Program-made: the position numbers and the translations under genes | The notes under the pieces: generated by a model | Database searches by the model: none | What the model was told of the DNA's origin: nothing | Seen by the model: only the letters and a program-made list of their open reading frames with translations | Shown: positions 34,811-43,781 of the stretch, piece by piece | Layout: each line of letters begins with the position of its first letter | How positions within the stretch are numbered: position 1 is the first letter of the stretch | Origin: DASRDE01 sp035938175 | Lineage (GTDB): Bacteria > Vulcanimicrobiota > Vulcanimicrobiia > Vulcanimicrobiales > Vulcanimicrobiaceae | Direction of reading: 5' to 3' | DNA: 64,000 nt | Assembly (NCBI GenBank): GCA_035938175.1 | Contig: DASZHD010000051.1 | Coordinates: 33,975-97,974, forward strand

Positions 34811-35653
34811 ATGCAGCGCTTGTACGACCGTCTGCCGCTTTTCGTTGTCGCAATCTTCCTGATTACGTGCGCCGGCGCGGCGCTCTACGGGCTCCTCGCC
34901 AGAGCCTCGTCGTTTTCGATGGGATTTTATAATGCCGCGCTTTCGAAGATCTCATCCCCCGAAGATCTCGCCGTGGGCGGGCAATACGTTCAGTTAGTGC
35001 GCACGCGCGCGTTCGACGCGTTCCGGACCGCGGCGGACCCGAGCATACGGGGGAGCTTCAATCGAGAAGTGTTCGAGCGGATGGCGTCCATTCTTACCGA
35101 TCGGCAACCGCAGCAGATAAGCGTTGCCGGCTTTAACAAATACTGGAACTCCGACGAAACGGACTGCGACGTCATCTATCAGCTCCGTTATCCGCACTGG
35201 TGGACGGTCGTAGAGGTCGCCTTCAGATGGCAGCGCGGGACTCCAAATTTGACGGGCTTCCATCTGCAGCGATTACAGCAGTCGCTGCAAGAGTCGAATG
35301 CTTTCAACGCGGCGGGAAAGGATATGCGCCGGTACCTTGCGCTGTTCGCGGCGGCCGCGGTTTGGGCTTTTAGCGCCGTCACGCTGTTGGTATGCGCCGT
35401 TACCCCCGGCTTGAAACGCAAGTGGCTTTGGCTGATCGCCATCGCCGCCGGCGTCGGTGAATATTCCGTGAACTGGACGTCGGGGGTGCACGCCATATCA
35501 CCGCTTTCGGTGGCTATTCCGATTGCCGGAGTAACGAGCGCGGGTCCTTACTCGCCGTGGATGCTCTTCATGGGTTTCCCCTTAGGAGCGGTGGTTTTTT
35601 GGGTCAGACGGCTACAGGCCGCCGCACCGCAACTGGAGGCGCTGCAAACCTAG
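34811..35653 (+). CDS. hypothetical membrane protein
   Basis: 280 residues. One N-terminal TM (LFVVAIFLITCAGAALYGLL), a periplasmic or cytoplasmic domain of about 150 residues (FDAFRTAADPSIRGSF, then YPHWWTVVEVAFRW), and three C-terminal hydrophobic segments ending in MLFMGFPLGAVVFWV. Not a recognised family. Parallel to the preceding operon, with a 45-base gap. Confidence 0.65.
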   Translation: MQRLYDRLPLFVVAIFLITCAGAALYGLLARASSFSMGFYNAALSKISSPEDLAVGGQYVQLVRTRAFDAFRTAADPSIRGSFNREVFERMASILTDRQPQQISVAGFNKYWNSDETDCDVIYQLRYPHWWTVVEVAFRWQRGTPNLTGFHLQRLQQSLQESNAFNAAGKDMRRYLALFAAAAVWAFSAVTLLVCAVTPGLKRKWLWLIAIAAGVGEYSVNWTSGVHAISPLSVAIPIAGVTSAGPYSPWMLFMGFPLGAVVFWVRRLQAAAPQLEALQT

Positions 35654-35714
35654 GGAAGCCGCGGTAGAGAGCGGAACCGCCCGCCAATACGGATTAGTGG
35701 AGGATCCCGCTTTT

Positions 35715-37829
35715 ATGAAACTACTCGCACGCCGGTCGTGCGCGCTGTTGGTATGCGCGCTGATCGCGCCAATCCCATCACTCGCGCAGCAGAGTTCCGC
35801 CGGCATCATCGGCTGGGCATCGGGGCCCGCAGTAGCGCAAGAGCTCCAGTTCGAGCACACCATGATGAGCGTGCCGAGCTCGGCGAACGCAATGGAAATT
35901 GAAACGCATCTCTCGTCCGTGCCGCACCGGGCGGGCTCCGCAGCGGACGTAGCGACCGCGAATTACGTTCGCGACCGGCTGACGAAGGACGGTTTCAGTA
36001 CGCGCTTCGTCAAGTACGACGTGTGGTTTACGGGTCCGGTTTCGCAGACGCTCGATCTCGTTGCGCCGCGGCACGAATCGATCGATCTTTTGGAAGGCAC
36101 GCCGGGCGCGCACACAAAGTGGGAACGCATGGCCGGGCCGCCGTTTCTTGAGAACTCCGGCGACGGCGACGTCACCGGTCCCGTGTACTACGTGAATGCG
36201 GCGGCGAAGGACGATTTGGCGGACCTCGATGCGGAGCACGTAAACCTGAACGGTGCGGTCGTCATCGTGCGCCTCTCCGCGCCGGGCGGCGGTGGCCTTC
36301 CGCGCTCGTTCGATCCCAAGTACAACGCGTACAACGAACTGCGCAAGCGCGGCGTCGCAGCCATCTTGGAATTCATGGATCCGGCGACGCAAGGCTACGG
36401 CGGCGGAACGACGTGGCCCGCCGGCAATTTCAAGAATATGAACATGGCCGAACGCATGGGCGGAATGGCGCCGGGCAGTTTCACCAACAATCCGCCGGGC
36501 GATCCGACGATGCCCGGCAAAGCACCTGTGGTGGGCGCCGCGCATTTGCCGTACGATCAAGTTCCGCACGCCACGATCCCCGAATTGAGCATTACCATGC
36601 GCGTAGCGCGGATGCTGCTTTCCGGCTTGCACGGACCGGTGGTGGGCACCGATTGGCATCCCATGTTCGAGTTCGTTCAGCACGTCGGTGACGGATCCGA
36701 GAAAGTGCACGTCCACACCAAATTCACGCGTCACCTGGTAACGATCTACAACGTGCTCGGTGAAATCAAAGGATCCACCAACCCGGGTTCGATCGTGATG
36801 ATCGGCAGCCATCGCGACGCCATGACCTTCGGTGCAATCGATCCGGGCAGCGGTACGACCGTGATGCTGCAGGACGCGGATGCGTTTCATAAACTGCTCC
36901 AGCAAGGCTGGCGCCCGCAGCGCACGATCCAGATCATGTCTTGGGACGGACACGAACTGGGACTCTACGGATCCGCTTCGTACATTTACGAAAACGGGGA
37001 GCAGTTGCGCAGCAGCGTATTCCAGTACATCAATACCGACCAGTTGACGACAGGCGACCCGTACGTGGTCAGCGCATCGCCGGGACTGTACGCGTTCAAC
37101 AAGCAGATTGCGGACATCGTGCCGGGACCCGACGGACGGCCGCTAAGCGCGCGCGATCAATCGAAACGTCCGCTGCTGAATCCGATCACGGGCGGCTCCG
37201 ATCATCAAAACTTCGCCTACATTCTCGGCGTTCCGAGCACGTCCAACGGCTTTTACGGGTTCTTCGGTGCGCATCACACGGCCGAAGACAATATCGACGG
37301 CCTTCGGACCTACGATCCCGGCTTGAAAGAGGCCGTCGCGTGCGCACAAGTGACCGGCATTCAAGCGATGCGTGCCGCCGGCGCCACCGTCTCCCCGTTG
37401 CGCATCGCGGAGATTCCCGAACAACTGCTCAAAGACGTTCCGATGATCGCCGGAGCGACGATGGGCAAGGCGAATCTCGCGCCTCTGACCTCGGCGCTTG
37501 CGTCGTACGAAACGTCCGCGAAAGCGATGGACGAGCAAATGGCCAAGGCCGAAGCCGCCGGTGACGCTTCGGCGATGAAGAGTCTGGCGGCAAAAGAAGA
37601 AGACGCGCGTGCGGCATTCTTTGCACCCGACGGCCTTGCGTTCAACAAGTTCTACCACACGTTCGATCGCGTGTTCGTGAGCTATCCGGAAATACTGTTT
37701 GCCGGAAACGATCCGATTGCACTGCAAGCCGCGATCGATCGCGCAGCTGCAGCGGCGAAGACCGCCGCCGCAGCGCTGGGTACCGCAACCGCTTCCGCGG
37801 GCGGCTCTACGCAGCCGCAGGGGAAATAA
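35715..37829 (+). CDS. M28-family metallopeptidase (glutamate carboxypeptidase II-like), exported
   Basis: 704 residues from ATG 35715, preceded by GGAGG; the frame opens at GTG 35697. Signal peptide to LAQQ. A PA-type insert lies before the catalytic part. Zinc ligands and catalytic residues are visible: GSHRDAMTFGAIDPGSG, SWDGHELGLYGS, INTDQ and HHTAEDN. The C-terminal part resembles the TfR dimerisation domain. Family members remove glutamate or other C-terminal residues from peptides; here probably peptide scavenging outside the inner membrane. Confidence 0.88.
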   Translation: MKLLARRSCALLVCALIAPIPSLAQQSSAGIIGWASGPAVAQELQFEHTMMSVPSSANAMEIETHLSSVPHRAGSAADVATANYVRDRLTKDGFSTRFVKYDVWFTGPVSQTLDLVAPRHESIDLLEGTPGAHTKWERMAGPPFLENSGDGDVTGPVYYVNAAAKDDLADLDAEHVNLNGAVVIVRLSAPGGGGLPRSFDPKYNAYNELRKRGVAAILEFMDPATQGYGGGTTWPAGNFKNMNMAERMGGMAPGSFTNNPPGDPTMPGKAPVVGAAHLPYDQVPHATIPELSITMRVARMLLSGLHGPVVGTDWHPMFEFVQHVGDGSEKVHVHTKFTRHLVTIYNVLGEIKGSTNPGSIVMIGSHRDAMTFGAIDPGSGTTVMLQDADAFHKLLQQGWRPQRTIQIMSWDGHELGLYGSASYIYENGEQLRSSVFQYINTDQLTTGDPYVVSASPGLYAFNKQIADIVPGPDGRPLSARDQSKRPLLNPITGGSDHQNFAYILGVPSTSNGFYGFFGAHHTAEDNIDGLRTYDPGLKEAVACAQVTGIQAMRAAGATVSPLRIAEIPEQLLKDVPMIAGATMGKANLAPLTSALASYETSAKAMDEQMAKAEAAGDASAMKSLAAKEEDARAAFFAPDGLAFNKFYHTFDRVFVSYPEILFAGNDPIALQAAIDRAAAAAKTAAAALGTATASAGGSTQPQGK

Positions 37830-38097
37830 GCGCGAGCCGTTCGAGGCGCAAACGAACGCCCTTTGGCGTGCGCCCGAACAACAGTGCAAGATCGTCGATG
37901 CCGTTGCCGGCGGTGAAGAGTCTGCGCAGCTCTTCGTCGTCGGCGGCGCTCCACGCTTTTCCCGCGTTCGGATGCGTTTCGCGTACCTTCGCGTACGGCG
38001 CAGGCTTCTTGACGGCGAGTTGTTGTAGTTCGGCCAGCGCGTCTTCGAGCCGCGTGCAAACGCATTCTATTTTTACGACTACTGCGTCGATGTCCAT
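37807..38097 (-). CDS. small Myb/SANT-like DNA-binding protein
   Basis: 96 residues. The N-terminal half is an amphipathic helix (RLEDALAELQQLAVKK); the C-terminal half, beginning WSAADDEELRRLFTAG and ending with a three-helix pattern (ALLFGRTPKGVRLRLERL), looks like a Myb/SANT-type helix-turn-helix as found in small bacterial proteins. Its 3' end overlaps the peptidase gene by 23 bases. Target unknown. Confidence 0.65.
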   Translation of the reverse strand: MDIDAVVVKIECVCTRLEDALAELQQLAVKKPAPYAKVRETHPNAGKAWSAADDEELRRLFTAGNGIDDLALLFGRTPKGVRLRLERLALISPAAA

Positions 38098-38190
38098 ACT
38101 TCACACCCTTTCTTGTGTTCGGCGAGTCTACGCGGCGAGCATACGGCCGCACTGTGCCATACGTGTGTCATTTCACAAAGGCGTTCGCGA

Positions 38191-38739
38191 ATGAGCGCGT
38201 ACGCTGCGATGCTTCGCGCCGTCAATGTCGCAGGTCACAACGCCGTGACGATGGCCGATCTCAAATCGCTTTGCGAACGGTTAGGGTATCAAGACGTCAA
38301 ATCGCTGCTGCAAAGCGGTAACGTCGTATTCAATGCGCCCGGTGCGGAGGCTGCGGAGATCGAAGCCGCGCTCGAACGTGAAACGCAGAAACGCCTGCAC
38401 GTTTCCACGCAGTTTTTCGTTCGTACGCGAGCGCAAGTGGCCGCCGCGGTGCGGGCAAATCCGTTCGGAGCGCAAGCGGAAGACGATCCCGCGCGCCTGG
38501 TGCTCGTGTTTCTGAAGTCGGCAGCCGCTGCAAGCGACGTGCGAGCCCTGAAAGCGGCGATCTCGGGCCCCGAGCAGGTGAGCGCCAAAGGCAATCACGT
38601 GTACGCCTACTATCCCGACGGACAAGGCCGCTCGAAACTCACCGCTAAAATGATCGAGCGATACGTGAAATCCGTTTGTACCGCGCGAAACTGGAATACC
38701 GTGACAAAGATTCTCGAGGAGCTGAAGAAGCAGTCATGA
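38191..38739 (+). CDS. DUF1697 family protein
   Basis: 182 residues from MSAYAAMLRAVNV; the longer frame from 38113 is spurious. The DUF1697 pattern is plain: the opening beta-strand and RAVNVAGHN, DLKSLCERLGYQDVKSLLQSGN, and the ending NWNTVTKILEEL. Biochemical role unknown. It shares the ATGA junction with the cyclophilin gene. Confidence 0.88.
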   Translation: MSAYAAMLRAVNVAGHNAVTMADLKSLCERLGYQDVKSLLQSGNVVFNAPGAEAAEIEAALERETQKRLHVSTQFFVRTRAQVAAAVRANPFGAQAEDDPARLVLVFLKSAAAASDVRALKAAISGPEQVSAKGNHVYAYYPDGQGRSKLTAKMIERYVKSVCTARNWNTVTKILEELKKQS

Positions 38740-39266
38740 ACATCGTAGCGTTTTTGCTCGCCGGGGTGCTGGTCCGCATCGTCACGTCTATGGGCGATAT
38801 CGTCGTACGTCTCGATCCGGCGCACGCGCCCGTCACGACGAAGAACTTTCTGCGCTACGTCGATGCGCACAAGTACGACGGCGCGACGTTTTACCGCACG
38901 GTTCGCCCCGGTAATCAGGCCTACCACCGTCCGATACAGGTGATTCAAGGCGGTCTGAACGTCGAGAACTTCGGGCCGTTCGGTGCGATACCGTTGGAAA
39001 CCACCGCGCGAACCGGGCTTCGGAACCGGGCCGGGACGATCGCCATCGCGCGAGACAAGCCGCCGAACACGGGCAGCTCGGAGTTCTTCATTAATATGGT
39101 GGACGACCCGGTGCTGGACTCCGGCCACAGCCCCGACCATTTCGGCTATGCGGTATTCGGCCGCGTCGTGCGCGGTATGGACGTCGCGCGCCGGATAGAA
39201 TTCGCGAAAGCAAAGGGACAAACGCTTACTCCTCCGATCCGCATCGTGCGAATGGTCAGAGAATAG
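38736..39266 (+). CDS. cyclophilin-type peptidyl-prolyl isomerase
   Basis: 176 residues from ATG 38736. A hydrophobic start (NIVAFLLAGVL) may export it. Active-site elements: YDGATFYRTVR (catalytic Arg, with Tyr in place of the usual His), IQGG, SSEFFINMVD and HFGYAVFGRV. ATGA overlap with DUF1697, with GAGGAG-type purines upstream. It would assist folding of envelope proteins if exported. Confidence 0.9.
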   Translation: MNIVAFLLAGVLVRIVTSMGDIVVRLDPAHAPVTTKNFLRYVDAHKYDGATFYRTVRPGNQAYHRPIQVIQGGLNVENFGPFGAIPLETTARTGLRNRAGTIAIARDKPPNTGSSEFFINMVDDPVLDSGHSPDHFGYAVFGRVVRGMDVARRIEFAKAKGQTLTPPIRIVRMVRE

Positions 39267-39272
39267 CGGCCC

Positions 39273-39461
39273 CTACCACAGCTGCCCGTCGGCCAGCAGG
39301 ACATACAGAATCGGGCCGATGCCCCAGACCACGCACACGACCGCCCACAGAATCTTCTTGCCGCTCGACAGGTCGTCGCGGCCGGCCAGGTTGATCCAGC
39401 AGAGAATGGCGGCGATCGGATGCAGGAAGATCGCGATAAGGATTTCGAGCAACAGTTTCAT
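39273..39461 (-). CDS. small membrane protein, PLDc_N-like
   Basis: 62 residues with two hydrophobic helices (LLLEILIAIFLHPIAAILCW and LWAVVCVVWGIGPILYVLL) separated by a short charged loop, as in the phospholipase D N-terminal-like family. Function unknown. Convergent with the cyclophilin gene. Confidence 0.7.
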   Translation of the reverse strand: MKLLLEILIAIFLHPIAAILCWINLAGRDDLSSGKKILWAVVCVVWGIGPILYVLLADGQLW

Positions 39462-39596
39462 CGTCTAGAGATACTAGCCGCGATGCAACGGTGTTGCGCT
39501 CGCCGGGCAGGCGGCCGAGCAGAACATTAACGGCGAATTTACCCTCCGGCCGCGCTTTTGCCCCACTTGGTCCCTAGTCGGATTCGCCTACCTTGG

Positions 39597-39602
39597 TACA
39601 AT
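39597..39602 (+). promoter_or_regulatory. possible -10 element giving a leaderless transcript
   Basis: TACAAT ends six bases before ATG 39609, so a transcript would start at or next to the start codon. No ribosome site and no consensus -35 box are seen. Confidence 0.3.
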
Positions 39603-39608
39603 ACGGAT

Positions 39609-42233
39609 ATGATACGTCCGGTAGCAGCAGACGGACGGATAGAGACGGGCGGCCCGTTCACTCCGATTCTGCGGCCCCGTATCGTCGAGCGGATTGGCGC
39701 GGCGGCGGCGCAGCGCATCGTCCTCATCGTAGCTCCCGCAGGATACGGCAAATCCGTCGCGCTGCGGCAATATCTCCAGACCGTTCCCGAGCCGCACGTG
39801 CGGTACGACGTCCACGCAGAGCATGCGACGCTGTTGGGCTTCGCACGCGGTTTTGCGGACGCCGTCATCGACTTCGCGCCGGATGCCCGCCGCACGCTTT
39901 CCAACGCGTACGAGAAGAGCCGCGCCTCGAAGACGCCGGGTGCCGATCTGGCGATGTGGCTTCACGCGCACATCAAGGCGTTCACCGGTGTCATCGCGGT
40001 CGACGATCTGCACGTTGCCGAAGACGATCCCGAAATTTCCAAGTTTCTCGTCTCGCTCATCGAGCGCACCAAAGGGCGCATCAGGTGGGTGATCGCGACG
40101 CGGTCTTCATTGGATCTCCCGGTGGGATCGTGGCTCGCGTACGGTGAGATGGACCTGAATATCGACGAGCAAGACCTCCGTTTCACGTTCGAAGAAGCAC
40201 GTCAAACCGCCAAAGCCTCGCGCGTGGGCGTTCGCGACGACGAACTCTCCGCAATTCTCGACATGACCGAGGGCTGGGCGACGGCGCTCAGCTTCGCCCT
40301 TCGCACCTCGACGCGATCCGTGGATCTGCGCAACATTACCGCCACGACGCGCGAAATGGTCTACCGGTATCTCGCCGAGCAAGTCTACAAATCGCTGCAC
40401 GAAGATGAACGCGAGTTGCTGCACCTCGTCGCGTATCTGCCCGTCATCGATATCGACGTGTTGCGCGCGGCCGGTTACGCGAAGGGCAAAGCCGTAATAG
40501 AAACGCTGCGCGATCGCGTCGCGTTCATCTATCCCGACCGACCCGGCGTCTACCGCTGCCACGACTTGTTCCGCGATTTCTTGCGGCACGAAGTCGAGCT
40601 CGAGGGCGACGCCGCGGTTGTGCGTACGCAAGAAGAAGCTGCGCGCGCGCTCGAAAAGGCGGGACAGCTGCCCGCGGCCCTTCGGCTTTACGCGCAGTGC
40701 CGGGCGGAACAGGATGTGCTGCGTGTGCTTGAAACGCACGGTTTCCATCTGATGGCGCAGGCCCACGCCGACGTCGTGCACGAGGGCATCGATGCGCTTT
40801 CGCGCGACGTGCGTTCGTCGAACGCGTTGGTACTGGGATTGCGAGGGCTGCGCGAATCCGAGCACGGGCGTTTCGACCGTGCAGAGTCGCTGATGCAGCG
40901 GGCCGTCGCGCACGCCGGCGATCCGGAGCTTGCGGCCGACCTTTCGATTCGACTGGCGCTATTGCTGATCAATCAAGGGCGCGACGTGATCGACTTGCTC
41001 GAGCCCCTCGTAGCGCAGGACCTCTCCGACGATCTTCATGGCTCCGCGTCGGCGCTGCTCGCGGCGGCGTACGCGTATGCAGGACGCAACGACGATGCGC
41101 GTAAGCTGATAGATCGGACGGACGATTTGTGCAGCGAGGTCGAATCGGACGAATTGCGAACGCGAATATATCAGCGCCTCGGCGCCGCAGCAAGCTTTCT
41201 CGTGCTTCCGCAAGACCGCGTCGTCTCGCTGCTCTCTCGCGCGCAAGCACTGGCGCAGGAAACCGCACAATTCAGTATGGCTGCCCATGCTCTATCGGGC
41301 CTCGCTAACGTCAGTCTGTTTTACGAAGACGATCCTTCAAAATGTTCGTGGTATGCGCAGCAGGCGCTGACCGCCGCAATGAAAGCCGGCGATCGCCTTC
41401 CCATGCAGACGGCGCTGCTGCAGCTGATTAACGTAGAGGCGCGCCGCGGAAATCAGGAACGCCTGGAAGCGCTCCAGTCACAATTCATGTCGACCGCTAC
41501 GACCGATGCGGTCCGAATGTCGTTTATCATGCCCGTGCGCGCCATGAGCGCGGCTTGGAAAGGCCTTTTCGAGGACGCTCACCGGTTGCTCTCGACGGCC
41601 GATTTCGGATTCTATTCGTTCGATCGCGTGTTCAATCGCGCGATGCTGGCCGTGTATGCAATTGCTTCCGCGCGCCGTGAGCGCGCCGTCGAATTGGTCG
41701 CGCAGAACATTGCCGATATCGAATCGCACGACTACCCGCATCTGTTCGGCAAACGTCAAGCGGAAATCGCGCGATACGTTTGCGCGTGCGTGGAAGCGTT
41801 TGCGGGACGCCTCACCAGCGCCAACCGCATTCTGCAGCGGCGCCCGTGCGTGGAGGGTCCCTCGGTAGAAGCGATGCGCGAAGCGGCGCTGGCGATTTGG
41901 CGCGCGGGCAAGAAACCGGCGTTGCGGGACGAGGCGCTCGACGCGCTGGCACAGGTTCGCGCGGTCGCGTGGGGCGGAGTCGGCCGCGTGTTGGAAGGCT
42001 TACTGATCTCGAATGCCGGCGAGCCGGCCGGCGAGGAGTCGCCGCTGACCAAGGCCGAGCTGCACGTACTGGAGCAGCTGGCGGCGGGCCACAGCCCTAA
42101 GGATATTGCCGAAGAATTGGGCCGCAGCATCTACACCATTCAGGCGCACGTTCAGAACGTCATCAAGAAGCTCGGGTGCAGCGGCCGTCAGGAGGCCCTG
42201 AGCGTTGCTCGCAAACGGGGCCTCATCGCGTAA
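39609..42233 (+). CDS. MalT-like ATPase regulator with LuxR DNA-binding domain
   Basis: 874 residues from ATG 39609 (the frame reaches back to 39558). STAND ATPase: Walker A APAGYGKSV; IAVDDLH as the Walker B region. A long TPR-like helical centre (about 380-790), then a C-terminal LuxR helix-turn-helix (LTKAELHVLEQLAAGHSPKD, YTIQAHVQNVIKKLG). Family members bind an inducer, oligomerise with ATP and activate transcription. Inducer and targets unknown. A stable hairpin follows the stop codon. Confidence 0.9.
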   Translation: MIRPVAADGRIETGGPFTPILRPRIVERIGAAAAQRIVLIVAPAGYGKSVALRQYLQTVPEPHVRYDVHAEHATLLGFARGFADAVIDFAPDARRTLSNAYEKSRASKTPGADLAMWLHAHIKAFTGVIAVDDLHVAEDDPEISKFLVSLIERTKGRIRWVIATRSSLDLPVGSWLAYGEMDLNIDEQDLRFTFEEARQTAKASRVGVRDDELSAILDMTEGWATALSFALRTSTRSVDLRNITATTREMVYRYLAEQVYKSLHEDERELLHLVAYLPVIDIDVLRAAGYAKGKAVIETLRDRVAFIYPDRPGVYRCHDLFRDFLRHEVELEGDAAVVRTQEEAARALEKAGQLPAALRLYAQCRAEQDVLRVLETHGFHLMAQAHADVVHEGIDALSRDVRSSNALVLGLRGLRESEHGRFDRAESLMQRAVAHAGDPELAADLSIRLALLLINQGRDVIDLLEPLVAQDLSDDLHGSASALLAAAYAYAGRNDDARKLIDRTDDLCSEVESDELRTRIYQRLGAAASFLVLPQDRVVSLLSRAQALAQETAQFSMAAHALSGLANVSLFYEDDPSKCSWYAQQALTAAMKAGDRLPMQTALLQLINVEARRGNQERLEALQSQFMSTATTDAVRMSFIMPVRAMSAAWKGLFEDAHRLLSTADFGFYSFDRVFNRAMLAVYAIASARRERAVELVAQNIADIESHDYPHLFGKRQAEIARYVCACVEAFAGRLTSANRILQRRPCVEGPSVEAMREAALAIWRAGKKPALRDEALDALAQVRAVAWGGVGRVLEGLLISNAGEPAGEESPLTKAELHVLEQLAAGHSPKDIAEELGRSIYTIQAHVQNVIKKLGCSGRQEALSVARKRGLIA

Positions 42234-42238
42234 CCTCA

Positions 42239-42272
42239 TTCACTAGCGGCGTTTAGGAAACGGCCTAGTGAA
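42239..42272 (+). other. stem-loop after the MalT-like gene
   Basis: TTCACTAG and CTAGTGAA pair, with inner GTTT/AAAC pairs and a small loop, starting 6 bases after the stop codon. No U-run follows, so it may be an attenuator, processing site or weak terminator. Confidence 0.45.
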
Positions 42273-42353
42273 ATTTAACGAGAGACCCACCCCCCGGCCA
42301 ATCGCTATCCTCGGAGTAGAGACCTACGCCTTTATTCCAGGAGCGATTTTTTC

Positions 42354-42431
42354 ATGCTAACAGCCCTCGTCGTCGCCGCCGCTATCGCCGCCACCGTTGC
42401 CATCAGCAACCCGCCGGGCGGAATCGGTTAA
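42354..42431 (+). CDS. possible 25-residue peptide ahead of the HD-GYP gene
   Basis: A short frame, ATG to TAA, with AGGAG 12 bases before the ATG. The product is almost entirely hydrophobic with a Pro/Gly end (TALVVAAAIAATVAI, then NPPGGIG). Its stop lies 16 bases before the likely GTG start of the HD-GYP gene. It could be a leader peptide or a true tiny membrane peptide. Too short for homology judgement. Confidence 0.35.
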   Translation: MLTALVVAAAIAATVAISNPPGGIG

Positions 42432-42447
42432 CGAAAAGTATACGAAC

Positions 42448-43416
42448 GTGACGCTCACCGCGGCCGCCCTGACGCTAGGCAAAAACGTGCGCCGTTTGAC
42501 GGTGCAAGTGATCGAGCATCTCCACGATCCAAGCCTGATGGCGGATCCCGCGCTCGAAGCCTCAGTCGAATTGATTCTCGATAGACTCTGTCTGTCGACG
42601 CAACTCTCGAAGCCCGTCGGACTTGCGACGTGGGCAATTCGCGAGGCGCGCAGAATCGGGGTTGCGCGTACGCTCGAACTCGCCGATGCCGCCGCTCATG
42701 CGGTTGCAAACGAGGCGGCGCTCATGGATGTAGACCAGGGACGTTTGCTCGCGTTTCTCGATCTCATGCGTGCCGAGATTCATTCGGCGGTCTCCGGGTT
42801 GAACAACGAAAGCATCACGCCCGCGAAGACCCAAACTGAAACCACGCAAGCGCTGCTCGCAATGCTGGGCGAGCGCGATGCCGGGACGTGCTCGCATTCG
42901 AAGGCGACAGCCGAATGGGCGCGCCGTCTGTGCGCTGCAATGGGCTTGCCGCGCGCACAAAGTGAATTCGTCGAGTTGTGCGCCGTGGTGCACGACATCG
43001 GACAAGTTGCAACGCCGGATCGCATTCTCTTCAAGCCTGGACCGCTCACGTCGGATGAGTGGGAAGTGGTACGCGAGCATTGCGCTGCGGGGCAACGCAT
43101 ACTCAATCAAATTCCGTCGCTCTCGCGATGTGGCGTCACTATCCGCGCCCATCACGAGCGCTGGGATGGGCTCGGTTATCCGGACGGTCTCGCGGGTGAG
43201 AACATTCCGTACGAGGCGCGGATCCTCGCAGTCGTGGACTCGTTCCACGCGATGATCAGCGATCGCCCCTACCGACGGGCGATAGCGCCACGCCGAGCCC
43301 TTGAAATTCTGCAATCCGGAAAAGGAACGCAGTGGGATCCGCAGATCGTCGACGCGATGGCCGGCTTGTTCGACAACTCGCGATCGGAGCGGACGACGAA
43401 AGCGCATACGGCTTAA
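42448..43416 (+). CDS. HD-GYP-domain protein, probable cyclic-di-GMP phosphodiesterase
   Basis: 322 residues from GTG 42448; a TTG at 42397 would add 17. The N-terminal 150 residues are helical and unassigned. The C-terminal HD-GYP domain has VVHDIGQVATPDRILFKPG, REHCAAG, HHERWDGLGYPDG and DSFHAMISDRPYR. The lysine usually following HDIG is Gln here; the metal ligands appear intact. Expected to linearise cyclic-di-GMP. A strong terminator follows. Confidence 0.85.
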   Translation: MTLTAAALTLGKNVRRLTVQVIEHLHDPSLMADPALEASVELILDRLCLSTQLSKPVGLATWAIREARRIGVARTLELADAAAHAVANEAALMDVDQGRLLAFLDLMRAEIHSAVSGLNNESITPAKTQTETTQALLAMLGERDAGTCSHSKATAEWARRLCAAMGLPRAQSEFVELCAVVHDIGQVATPDRILFKPGPLTSDEWEVVREHCAAGQRILNQIPSLSRCGVTIRAHHERWDGLGYPDGLAGENIPYEARILAVVDSFHAMISDRPYRRAIAPRRALEILQSGKGTQWDPQIVDAMAGLFDNSRSERTTKAHTA

Positions 43417-43439
43417 CACAGTCCCATCGGGTCGTGGGC

Positions 43440-43473
43440 AAGGCGCGCCTTTAGGGCGCGCCTTCATTTTTTT
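43440..43473 (+). terminator. intrinsic terminator of the HD-GYP gene
   Basis: Perfect 10-bp stem AAGGCGCGCC / GGCGCGCCTT with a five-base loop, followed within two bases by seven T. It lies just before the palindromic repeat. Confidence 0.9.
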
Positions 43474-43475
43474 CT

Positions 43476-43732
43476 GTCATCCTGAGGAATCGAAGGACCC
43501 TGAGGAATCGAAGGGCACTCGCCACTGTCATCCTGAGGCATCGAAGGACCCTGAGGAATCGAAGGGCACCTCTCCCTCGTCACCGCGCCCGACGTTTCGC
43601 GGTCCATGCGAAACGCTGGCCTACTGAATTGAGCGCTTCAACGGACATCCATTTCTAGGCGCTCAATTCAGATGATTCCGAGGGGAGAGGTGCCCTTCGA
43701 TTCCTCAGGGTGGTTCGATTCCTCACCATGAC
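43476..43732. mobile_element. MITE-like palindromic repeat, copy 1
   Basis: A non-coding element bounded by GTCATCCTGAGGAATCGAAG and its imperfect complement ending CCATGAC. Inside: a long outer stem, a small hairpin (CGTTTCGC / GCGAAACG), and a central 13-bp perfect stem (43624-43636 with 43659-43671). The left end is tandemly doubled with a period of 51 bases. A second copy lies at 61930-62135. With the terminator it fills the 365-base gap between genes; no other gene is seen there. Confidence 0.8.
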
Positions 43733-43781
43733 AAACTGAAAGTGACACACCCCTGGCACCTCACCCGCGCATACTCCGGCT

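Noticed and set aside
43475..43569. Possible CRISPR array
   Set aside because: Only two direct repeats, no spacers of regular length, and the segment is part of a palindromic repeat found again at 62 kb; no cas genes.
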